From Pseudomonas chlororaphis (GTDB lineage: Bacteria > Pseudomonadota > Gammaproteobacteria > Pseudomonadales > Pseudomonadaceae): a stretch of DNA of 64,000 bases. A program made the translations under genes and the position numbers. Where the stretch lies: NCBI RefSeq assembly GCF_000783395.1, contig NZ_JSFK01000003.1, positions 496,135 to 560,134 on the forward strand, given 5' to 3'. Below the pieces are notes generated by a model. It did not search any database and had not been told where the DNA came from. It saw only the letters and a list, made by a program, of their open reading frames with translations. Every line of letters starts with the position of its first letter. The first letter of the stretch is position 1. Positions 57,081-64,000 of this stretch are shown in pieces.

Positions 57081-57164
57081 GTAGGAGCTGCCGAAGGCTG
57101 CGATCTTTTGATTTTGCTTTTTAGAGGCCAAGATCAAAAGATCGCAGCCTTCGGCAGCTCCTAC
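57081..57164. repeat. Perfect REP-like inverted repeat (AAAGATCGCAGCC type)
   Basis: Exact 32-base arms (start GTAGGAGCTGCCGAAGG, end of left arm GATCTTTTGAT) with a 20-base centre, between the DUF4136 terminator and the tadG-like gene. The two arms are identical in complement, unlike the other two copies in the window. Confidence 0.9.
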
Positions 57165-57223
57165 GGGGGATTGCGCGTCTACACTCACTTGCATCAATGG
57201 AGCTAGCGGCAAAGGAGTGCGCC

Positions 57224-59215
57224 ATGTCGCCTCGTTCGCGATTCAATGGCCCGGCCCGTCAGCGTGGAGCGATCGGTCTGATGGCGGTACTGACCCTCGG
57301 GCTGGCGCTGGTGTGCATGGTGCTGGTGGTCGACAGCGGTCGTTTGTATATGGAACAACGGCGCTTGCAGCGGGTGGTCGATGTCGCTGCGCTGGAGGCC
57401 GTTTCCCGGGGTGGCGATTGCTTGCCCGGTGCCAGCGCAGCCCAATACGCGGCAGCCAGTGCGGCGCGCAACCAATTCACCGTGGTGCAGGGTGTCACTA
57501 CCCTGGTCGTGACCTGCGGCACCGTGCAAACCGGTGCGAACAACCTGCGCGGCTTCTCCGCCGACGCCACGAAGAAAGAAGCCATCAGCGTGGTCGCTAC
57601 CCGCGTCGTGCCCACCAGTGTGGCCGCCGCGCTGTACGCGTTGGTTGCGCCGGGCGGCATCACGCCGACCACCCGCCTCGGCGCCACAGCTGTCGGCGCC
57701 TCGGCGATTCTTCCGCCCCAGGCTCAGTTGACCATCGGCACCACGCTGGCCACCGTGGATGCCAGCAAGTCTGCGCTGCTCAACTCGATATGGGGGGGAA
57801 TGCTCGGTGGCAGCCTCAACCTCAGCGTCGCCGGATGGCAGGGGCTGGTGCAAAGCCAGATCAACCTGCTTAGCTATCTCAATCAATTGGCCCTCGACGT
57901 TAACGTCGACGCCGGCAACTACACCCAGTTGCTGGCCAAGAACATCAGGGTCGGCCAACTGCTCGACACCGCTATCACCGTGCTGACCAAGGGCGGTACC
58001 ACGACCAGCATAGCGGTCGACGGCCTGGTGGGACTGAAAGCGGTGGCCGGCAGCACCGAAGTGGCACTCGGCAAATTACTGCAACTGCAGACCGGTGCCA
58101 CGTCGGCTGCGCTCAATGCCAATCTGCAATTGTTCCAGCTGCTCGAAGCCGTCGTGCAAGTGGCCAACAGCGAGAACGCGCTCACCGCAACGGTGCCGCT
58201 CAGTATTCCGGGGCTGGTCAACGGCTCGGTCAAAGTCAAAGTCATCCAGCCGCCGCAATTGTCCGCCGTGGGCAACCCGGTGCTGGCCAAGGCCGACCCC
58301 ATGGGCGCCAATCGAATCTACGTGAAAACCGCGCAGGTGCGCACGTTGATCTCGCTGAATCTGCCCGTGCTGTCAGGCGTGGCCGGGCTGGCCAGCGCGA
58401 TTACCAGTACGCCCTTGGTGGGCGGGCTGACGGACACCCTCAACAACCTTTTGCACCTGAACATTGCCGGCACGCTGAACTCGTTGTTCTGCACCTTGGG
58501 TGGCACTTGTGAGCGCACCAACCTGCAAATTCTGCCCACGTCTTCCATCGACATTTTGCTGGAGGCCGCTGCAGCCGACAGCCATGTCACCGATTTCAAC
58601 TGCGTCAGCGCTGCGAGCAAAAGCCTGACCACCCAGACCAACTCCTCGCTGGTCAAACTCAAGGTCGGCAAGATCGACGCGACCAACGCGTTTTCATCTG
58701 CGGCGGATGTCACCGTGCAGCCGCTGGCATTGATTGATGTCGGCGTGATCACCTGCACCATTCCCTTGTTGGGCCTGGGCTCGGCCACCTGCGACCCGAA
58801 CTCGCGCAAACCGTTCTACGGCGGCGGTCTCGGCGTCAAGGTCGACACCACGGTGGCCAGCACTCAGAACATCCATACCTACAACCAGCCGCCGGAAATC
58901 AAGCAAACGCCGCAGACCTACAGTTTTGGTACACAAGGTGTGGTCAATAGCCTCAAAGGCACCTTGAGCGGGGTTCAGGTTCAGGCCTACAAACCCACCG
59001 GCTCAAGCCTGCTGGGCGGCTTGCTCACCACCACCGCCGATGTGCTGGCCGGCGTCAACAACACGCTGGGCGTGGTCATTGATAATCTGTTGAGCCCGGT
59101 GCTCGACCCGATTCTGGACGGTTTGCTTGCCAACCTCGGCATCACCCTGAACCGGGTCGATGTCGGCGCCAACCTCAGTTGTCGACCGCCCGGCCAACCG
59201 ACACTGGTGATCTAA
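57224..59215 (+). CDS. TadG-like pilus assembly protein
   Basis: A 663-residue TadG-type protein. The N-terminal segment RQRGAIGLMAVLTLGLALVCMVLVVDSGRLYMEQRRLQRVVDVAALEA is the TadE/TadG membrane anchor with the V-D-x-G-R and L-Q motifs. The rest is a long, Thr/Leu-rich extracytoplasmic region with few charges and four to six Cys. TadG proteins belong to the Tad/Flp pilus machinery. The ATG at 57224 has AAGGAG 7 bases upstream; an in-frame ATG at 57197 lacks one. Its stop overlaps the convergent pprA stop by four bases. Confidence 0.88.
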   Translation: MSPRSRFNGPARQRGAIGLMAVLTLGLALVCMVLVVDSGRLYMEQRRLQRVVDVAALEAVSRGGDCLPGASAAQYAAASAARNQFTVVQGVTTLVVTCGTVQTGANNLRGFSADATKKEAISVVATRVVPTSVAAALYALVAPGGITPTTRLGATAVGASAILPPQAQLTIGTTLATVDASKSALLNSIWGGMLGGSLNLSVAGWQGLVQSQINLLSYLNQLALDVNVDAGNYTQLLAKNIRVGQLLDTAITVLTKGGTTTSIAVDGLVGLKAVAGSTEVALGKLLQLQTGATSAALNANLQLFQLLEAVVQVANSENALTATVPLSIPGLVNGSVKVKVIQPPQLSAVGNPVLAKADPMGANRIYVKTAQVRTLISLNLPVLSGVAGLASAITSTPLVGGLTDTLNNLLHLNIAGTLNSLFCTLGGTCERTNLQILPTSSIDILLEAAAADSHVTDFNCVSAASKSLTTQTNSSLVKLKVGKIDATNAFSSAADVTVQPLALIDVGVITCTIPLLGLGSATCDPNSRKPFYGGGLGVKVDTTVASTQNIHTYNQPPEIKQTPQTYSFGTQGVVNSLKGTLSGVQVQAYKPTGSSLLGGLLTTTADVLAGVNNTLGVVIDNLLSPVLDPILDGLLANLGITLNRVDVGANLSCRPPGQPTLVI

Positions 59216-61947
59216 TCGCTCAGTGCAATCGGCAGTTCGATGCAGAACCGCGCACCCTCATCGCCATTGCGCACGCTCAGGCGGCCGCCCATGTTATCGA
59301 TGATGCCGTAACTTACCGACAAGCCCAGACCGGTGCCGACGCCGACCGGTTTGGTGGTGAAGAACGGCTCGAAAATGCGTTCCAGCAGGCGCGGATCGAT
59401 ACCGCCGCCGTTGTCTTCGACCCACAGGCGCACGACGTGCTCATCGCACTCGGCATGCACGGCGATCCACGGCTGGAAGTCGCGATCGGCTTCGCGCTTG
59501 CCGAGCAAGGCGTCGCGGGCGTTGACCATCAGGTTGATCAGCACCTGCTCGAGTTGATCGACGTAACCGCGCACCTCGACCTGGAAACCCGCCTCTTTGA
59601 TGCGCACCTCGACACCTTTGCCGCGCAGCCCTTCGGACAACAGCGACAACGTGCCTTCAATCGCCTCGAGCGGGTTGAACGGATGTTGTTCGATTTCCGA
59701 GCGGCGCCCGAACACGCGCATGTGATCCACCACCCGCGCGGCCCGTTGCACTTGCGCGTCGATGCGATTGAGCTTGTCGGTCAGATAATCGATCTGCACA
59801 TCACCGTTGCCCAGGCGCTTGAGCACATTGACGATGGCCATGCGCATCACATTCAGCGGTTGATTGATTTCATGGGCCAGGCCCGTCGCCATTTCGCCGA
59901 GGGTGGCCATTTTTGCGCTCTGCGTCAGTTGTTGCTGGGAGCGCCGCACCTCGGTGTTGTCACGGCCCACCGCTTGCACTTCGACCAGTTGCCCCTGTGC
60001 ATCGAACACCCCGCGATCCGACCAGACCCACCAGGCATGTTCGCGACCGGGCAGACGCAGATTGATTTCGGCGGTGCTCACCGGCAGTTCCGGGGTCAAT
60101 TGGCTGATACGCAGGAGGAAAGCTTCGCGCTGATCGTCGGACATCCAGCTGCCCAGATTGACCCCGGGCAATTGCTCCGGCGGGCATTCAAGATACGTCG
60201 CCAAAGGCCGGTTGCCGAAGGTCAGCGTCAGGTCCGGGCGATAGCGGCAGATCATCGCCGGTGAGTCTTCGACCAGAATCCGGTAGCGCTCTTCGCTCGC
60301 CTTGACCTGTTCGGCGGCGAGCGTGGCCTCGGTGACGTCCAGCCACAAGCCCACCGCTTCCACTGGCAAGCCGAGATCGTCGCGCAGCAGTCGGGCTTCG
60401 TCGAGCAGCCAGTGTGCGTGGCCCTGGCGGTCGAGCACTCGATAACGCGTGCTCACCGCGCCTTCACGCAGCAACTGGCGAGTGCGCTCGAAGTAGCGCG
60501 GGCGGTCTTCGGGGTGCACGTGTTCCACCAGTCGGCCATTGTCGCAGTCGGCCAGACTCCAGCCGAGCAACGGTTGCAGGCTGGCGCTGAAAAATGTCGG
60601 TTGCAGCGCACCTTCGACATAGCGCTGCACGTAGATCACGGCGGGTGAGCTGGCGATCAGGTTATCCAGCCGCGCATGGGCGGCCGCGGCCTGTTGCTGC
60701 TGATTTTTGATGTCGCTGATGTCGAGCATGAAACCGACTAACCGGCGTTCGGCGCCGATGCCCAGCGAGCGGCCTTGCAGGCGATACCACAGCGGCAACG
60801 CTTGATCGCTGCCTTGCAAGCGCACGCACATTTCCAATGGGCTGCCTTCATCCTGCAGGGTTTGCAGGCGACTGCGCAGTTCATCGCGGTCGGCGGGATG
60901 CACGCGGTTGAACCATTCCTCAATCGGCAACCGCTGCGTCGCAAGCCCCAGACTCTCAGCCAGTGCCGGCGCCAGTTGCACGTCGGCGCGGTCGCTGCTG
61001 ATTTCCCACCAACCAGTGCCGAGCAGCGCTTGCAGTACATCCAGACGCTCGAGTTGCTGATGGTGGCGATGCTCGCGCAGGCGTTCCAGCAATGGCGCGG
61101 CAACTGCTGCGGCCAGCAACAGCCAGTCGTGATCGTTCAGGTCCGGCGCCTGCTGCTGCGGGTTGTAAGCGGCGCACAACAGCCATGCGGCCACGCCTTG
61201 GGCGTCGCGATAGGGCACGGCGAAGCCTTCGTTCGGACCGAGCAAGGCGCTCAGGCGCGGTTGTTCGCCAGGTGACAGGCGTTGCGGCAACGCGCCGTTG
61301 AGACTGTCCAGACTTGTGCCCAGTGCTTGCTGGTCACGCCAAATCTGCGGCGCATTCAGCGCCGCGTAGTGCTGATGGATCTGCCAGCCCTGACCTTGTT
61401 CGTCGAGCAATGCCACCGCCAGACAGGGCACGTGCAAATGCTGACTCAGCCGTTGCAACTGCTCGCCCAATACATCAGGCAGACGGGCGAGGCTGCCCAG
61501 GCGCAAATGGTCGCGTATCTGCGTGGCCAGCAACTGACATTGCTCGCGACTGCGCGTCTGCCGTCGTTCGCCGAGCAGATCGCCGATGTCCAGCAGTTGC
61601 AGGAGCCAGCCATCGCCCTGTGCCTGCAGCCAACCGCGCAAATGCAGCGGCGGACCGGCCAGACTGAAAAAATCCAGGTCGAGCACTTGTCCCTGCCAGT
61701 CGGCGGGGCTGCCTTCGAGCGCAAGACTGCTGTGCGGCAAGACGTATTCGAGCAGGTGCGCGGGATGGCTGGCGGCCAACCGCTGCGCGAGGACATGGCG
61801 CAGCGGCCCGCTCAAATGATTGACTTGGCCTGTGCCATCCAGATACAGCTGCAGGCCGACACTCGACACCAGAGGACTGTCCTGCGGCGGGACGGTTTCC
61901 GGGTGGCGATTGAGCAGGCGAGCGAACAGCTTGTCAGCGGAACTCAA
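59212..61947 (-). CDS. pprA: PAS sensor histidine kinase PprA-like
   Basis: A 911-residue sensor kinase without clear membrane helices. A GAF-like region (about 130-300) is followed by three PAS/PAC units (about 305-415, 420-540, 550-665) and a HisKA/HATPase core (about 680-905). The phospho-acceptor His is in [11 protein letters not shown], and the ATP site shows [27 protein letters not shown] and [12 protein letters not shown]. Pairing with the PprB-type regulator nearby matches the P. aeruginosa PprA/PprB system, which controls Flp pili and adhesins. TTG start overlapping the tadE-like stop (TTGA), so coupled translation is likely. Confidence 0.85.
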   Translation of the reverse strand: MSSADKLFARLLNRHPETVPPQDSPLVSSVGLQLYLDGTGQVNHLSGPLRHVLAQRLAASHPAHLLEYVLPHSSLALEGSPADWQGQVLDLDFFSLAGPPLHLRGWLQAQGDGWLLQLLDIGDLLGERRQTRSREQCQLLATQIRDHLRLGSLARLPDVLGEQLQRLSQHLHVPCLAVALLDEQGQGWQIHQHYAALNAPQIWRDQQALGTSLDSLNGALPQRLSPGEQPRLSALLGPNEGFAVPYRDAQGVAAWLLCAAYNPQQQAPDLNDHDWLLLAAAVAAPLLERLREHRHHQQLERLDVLQALLGTGWWEISSDRADVQLAPALAESLGLATQRLPIEEWFNRVHPADRDELRSRLQTLQDEGSPLEMCVRLQGSDQALPLWYRLQGRSLGIGAERRLVGFMLDISDIKNQQQQAAAAHARLDNLIASSPAVIYVQRYVEGALQPTFFSASLQPLLGWSLADCDNGRLVEHVHPEDRPRYFERTRQLLREGAVSTRYRVLDRQGHAHWLLDEARLLRDDLGLPVEAVGLWLDVTEATLAAEQVKASEERYRILVEDSPAMICRYRPDLTLTFGNRPLATYLECPPEQLPGVNLGSWMSDDQREAFLLRISQLTPELPVSTAEINLRLPGREHAWWVWSDRGVFDAQGQLVEVQAVGRDNTEVRRSQQQLTQSAKMATLGEMATGLAHEINQPLNVMRMAIVNVLKRLGNGDVQIDYLTDKLNRIDAQVQRAARVVDHMRVFGRRSEIEQHPFNPLEAIEGTLSLLSEGLRGKGVEVRIKEAGFQVEVRGYVDQLEQVLINLMVNARDALLGKREADRDFQPWIAVHAECDEHVVRLWVEDNGGGIDPRLLERIFEPFFTTKPVGVGTGLGLSVSYGIIDNMGGRLSVRNGDEGARFCIELPIALSD

Positions 61948-62384
61948 AATTGCAGGCTCGACGAGGCGCGCAACGTCGCCGGCAGACGCGGTACCGAGCC
62001 GATGCCCGGCAACACCAGAAACGGCAGTGCCTGATTCAATTTACTGGTGGGGTAGTTGATGGTCACCGTCAGCACGCCGCCGGTATAAGTGATGGTGCTG
62101 TCTGCGGCCGCGTTGAAATTCAAGGCACCCGGCAGCCAGGCCAGTTGCCGGTTCAGCTCGGCTCTGGCAGTGGCGGTGACAGCGGCGGGGTAATTGGCGG
62201 TGGCCGGATCAAGTGCAACGCTACGGCGTACCGCCTCGGCCGTCGATGCATTGAATGACTGCATCAGCAACAGCGGCAGGCTGTAGCTGACCAGACCATA
62301 AAACACGGCAAAAAAAATGATGAACACCAAGGCGAATTCGATGGCGACGGCGCCTTTTTGCTTGCGGGGGAGGCCGGATTTCAT
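61944..62384 (-). CDS. TadE-like pseudopilin
   Basis: A 146-residue TadE-type pseudopilin. A short basic leader (KSGLPRKQKG) is followed by AVAIEFALVFIIFFAVFYGLVSYSLPLLL, the hydrophobic helix after a Gly processing site with the conserved Glu at position +5. The mature part is beta-rich. It is probably processed by the prepilin peptidase encoded divergently next door. ATG at 62384 is preferred; an in-frame GTG at 62408 would add 8 residues. It is the first gene of a tadE-pprA operon on the minus strand. Confidence 0.85.
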   Translation of the reverse strand: MKSGLPRKQKGAVAIEFALVFIIFFAVFYGLVSYSLPLLLMQSFNASTAEAVRRSVALDPATANYPAAVTATARAELNRQLAWLPGALNFNAAADSTITYTGGVLTVTINYPTSKLNQALPFLVLPGIGSVPRLPATLRASSSLQF

Positions 62385-62459
62385 GAGTGCGTCTACCCTG
62401 ACATTCACTACGTAATATCAGCATAGAATCATTCAGCCAAAACGGACGTTTTTTACCGC

Positions 62460-62930
62460 ATGCACAGCGTTGTCTTACTCCTCTGGCTGACACTCTGCGC
62501 GGCGCAGGATGCCCGGCAGCGGCATATCGGCAACAGCCTGACCCTCGGGGTGGGCGGGTTGGCGCTGGTGTATTTGCTGAGTACCGGCAACACCTGGCTC
62601 GGTGCCGACATGGCGCAGGCGGGGTGGGCACTGTTGCTGGCGCTGGCCCTCACTCTTCCCGGTTATATTCTGAAACGATTTGGCGCCGGCGATGTGAAAT
62701 TAATGACAGCCTTGGCTCTTGCGACGAACGGCACTGTGCTGCTCGGCGCGTTTATCGGCGCTGCGCTGTCCAGCGTCATCTGGATCCTGCTGGTGCCAAA
62801 ACTCTGGCCGCATATGGGTCAAGGGCTTAGAGAACATCTTCGATATCTAGGCCAGCCGCTGTCAAAAAAGCTGCCATTTGCGCCGTTCGTGTTGATCGGA
62901 ACATTTCTGACTTTGTGTTGGATCCATTAG
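62460..62930 (+). CDS. fppA: Prepilin peptidase FppA (A24 family)
   Basis: A 156-residue membrane aspartic protease of the short TadV/FppA type, which cleaves the leader of Flp prepilin and pseudopilins. The two catalytic aspartates are D17 in QDARQRHIGN and D78 in FGAGDVKLM. Four to five hydrophobic helices. It lacks the N-terminal methylase domain of PilD. Divergent from the tadE-pprA operon, upstream of pprB on the same strand. Confidence 0.92.
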   Translation: MHSVVLLLWLTLCAAQDARQRHIGNSLTLGVGGLALVYLLSTGNTWLGADMAQAGWALLLALALTLPGYILKRFGAGDVKLMTALALATNGTVLLGAFIGAALSSVIWILLVPKLWPHMGQGLREHLRYLGQPLSKKLPFAPFVLIGTFLTLCWIH

Positions 62931-62949
62931 TCGCGCAGCGCCACTACTG

Positions 62950-62961
62950 CTATGTACATAG
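62950..62961. promoter_or_regulatory. 12-base palindrome upstream of pprB
   Basis: CTATGTACATAG is a perfect palindrome in the 124-base gap between fppA and pprB. It is followed by GAAAGT and ACTTTC as a second small dyad. It is a candidate regulator-binding site, possibly autoregulation by PprB; not proven. Confidence 0.4.
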
Positions 62962-63054
62962 TAGGAAAGTGGGTCTACTTTCAAATCAACGTTATACAGC
63001 CTCGCGCTGTCAGTACAGGAACGGTCAGCCTTTGGCCTGGGCATGGAGTGGCAA

Positions 63055-63828
63055 GTGAACAAGCTTACGTCTGCGATAAAGGTTCTGGTGGTCGACGATC
63101 AGCCGCTGATCGTCGAGGAACTCTGCGAATTCATCGAAAGCAGCGGCTACCACTGCGTGCCTTGCGAATCGAGCAAGCAGGCGATCGAGCACTTCGTCGA
63201 AGATCCGGCCATCGGCCTGGTGCTGTGTGACCTGCATATGCCGGACATGGACGGCATTCAACTGGTGCAGGAACTGCAGCGGCTGGCCGGTAAACACCGG
63301 GTGTTCGAGGCCATCATGCTGACCGGGCGTGCCGACAAGCAGGATGTCATCAAGGCCTTGCGCGCCGGCATCGCCGACTACTACCAGAAACCGATCGATC
63401 TGGATGAACTGCTCGAAGGTCTGCAGCGCCAGGAAGCAGCCTTGCAGGAACGGCAGAAGACCCTGCATCTGGGCCATTTGAATCAGAAGCTGCAATACCT
63501 CTCCGAGTCGATCGACGACCTCTACCAAGACCTCGACAAAGTACGTCGAGCTCCCGCGCCCGTGAGTGATGAAGCACCGGGGGATGGCGAAGGCGTGGAG
63601 ATACCGGCGATTTTCAATCAGCTGTCACCACGTCAGCTCGATGTCGCACGGTTGGTGGGCAAGGGCCAGACCAACTATCAGATCGCGTGTGAGTTAGGCA
63701 TTACCGAGAACACGGTGAAGCTCTATGTCTCGCAGGTGCTGCGCCTGACGCACATGCATAACCGCACCCAATTGGCGCTGGCGTTGTCACCCGGCAACTC
63801 GGGACGGCAACGGGTCACCGCGCACTGA
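63055..63828 (+). CDS. pprB: Response regulator PprB
   Basis: A 257-residue regulator. The receiver domain (about 5-125) has VLVVDDQ, D59 in LVLCDLHMPDMDG, MLTGRAD and QKPI. A helical linker follows (about 125-190), then a LuxR-type HTH (about 190-250: LSPRQLDVARLVGKGQTNYQIACEL, ITENTVKLYVSQVL). It corresponds to P. aeruginosa PprB, the partner of PprA, which activates Flp pilus (tad) genes. GTG at 63055 with GGAG 5 bases upstream is preferred over ATG at 63043, which has no ribosome site; the extra four residues would not change domains. Confidence 0.88.
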   Translation: MNKLTSAIKVLVVDDQPLIVEELCEFIESSGYHCVPCESSKQAIEHFVEDPAIGLVLCDLHMPDMDGIQLVQELQRLAGKHRVFEAIMLTGRADKQDVIKALRAGIADYYQKPIDLDELLEGLQRQEAALQERQKTLHLGHLNQKLQYLSESIDDLYQDLDKVRRAPAPVSDEAPGDGEGVEIPAIFNQLSPRQLDVARLVGKGQTNYQIACELGITENTVKLYVSQVLRLTHMHNRTQLALALSPGNSGRQRVTAH

Positions 63829-63838
63829 CGGCTATTAC

Positions 63839-63864
63839 ATGACCCCGGTACTGAACGGGGTCAT
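63839..63864. terminator. Bidirectional terminator after pprB
   Basis: ATGACCCCG and CGGGGTCAT form a perfect 9-base stem with an 8-base loop just after the pprB stop. It overlaps the last codons of the convergent gene, so it can end both, though T-runs are absent. Confidence 0.55.
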
Positions 63865-64000
63865 GCACCTCCAGCGCTATGGGTCTTGGACTTGGGAAAC
63901 AGGTTGTCCAGGGTTTCCAGCAAACGCACGTGATAGATCGGTTTGCGGAACAGGTCCAGCACCTGCAGGCGCAGCATATCGCTGACGTCCTCCATATCGG
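63861..64000 (-). CDS. C-terminal end of a receiver-domain protein, partial
   Basis: Only the last 45 codons are in the window. They read like the end of a receiver domain: a helix (SDMLRLQVLDLF), the conserved Lys-Pro (RKPIYH) and a final helix (VRLLETLDNLF), then a short tail ending in AGGA. The protein begins outside the window; it may be another two-component element related to the pprAB cluster. Confidence 0.6.
   Translation of the reverse strand, partial: DMEDVSDMLRLQVLDLFRKPIYHVRLLETLDNLFPKSKTHSAGGA

Noticed and set aside
1..64000. CRISPR arrays, tRNA or rRNA genes, prophage or IS elements
   Set aside because: No regularly spaced short repeats, cloverleaf-like sequences, transposase or integrase frames were recognised on either strand.

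Overview
The window is a chromosomal segment of a fluorescent Pseudomonas (P. fluorescens group). The evidence is high-GC coding sequence, the gene order retS-purD-purH-fis-dusB-prmA-accC-accB-aroQ-MCP-gcbA, then DUF2333, NUDIX, SUI1 and speA (the order known from P. aeruginosa PA4856 down to PA4839), a PprAB/Tad pilus regulatory cluster, and REP-type palindromes typical of the group. No rRNA, tRNA, insertion sequence or CRISPR array was seen.

Layout. 1-4.5 kb: the 3' part of a giant protein built from about 220-residue repeats (start outside the window). 4.5-9.7 kb, minus strand: a copper-acquisition operon (two DUF2946 proteins, PCu(A)C chaperone, OprC copper receptor, PepSY membrane protein). 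9.7-10.2 kb: an orphan antitoxin whose toxin partner is reduced to a short N-terminal remnant. 10.2-17.7 kb: two divergent cobalamin operons (cobL-cbiD-cobK leftward; cobG-cobH-cobI-cbiG/cobJ fusion rightward). 17.7-28.3 kb: an accessory block with AT-rich intergenic flanks. It holds a 2386-residue toxin-like protein (TcdA/TcdB-type glycosyltransferase, C58-like cysteine protease triad, pore-like hydrophobic region), a MarC-family protein, and three tandem divergent paralogues of unknown function. The toxin and the paralogue cassette are the best candidates for something undescribed.

28.3-49.3 kb is core genome: RetS (the hybrid sensor that antagonises GacS), purine synthesis (purD, purH), fis-dusB, a zinc-ribbon DUF3426 protein, prmA, accBC, aroQ, a chemoreceptor, the diguanylate cyclase GcbA, DUF2333, a NUDIX hydrolase, SUI1/YciH and the arginine decarboxylase SpeA. 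49.5-52.6 kb: a compact orphan type VI module (short VgrG, DUF4123 adaptor) followed by a lipoprotein alpha/beta hydrolase. 52.6-57 kb: MATE exporter, a small membrane protein, MazG-like hydrolase, CmoM and two DUF4136 lipoproteins. 57.2-63.8 kb: Tad/Flp pilus accessory genes (tadG-like, tadE-like, prepilin peptidase fppA) with the PprA sensor kinase and PprB regulator. The window ends inside a receiver-domain protein on the minus strand.

Several neighbouring genes overlap by a few bases (cobL/cbiD, cbiD/cobK, cobG/cobH/cobI/cobJ, dusB/fis, tadE/pprA, vgrG/DUF4123), which supports translational coupling. REP-like inverted repeats of three sequence types sit in the gaps between core transcription units.
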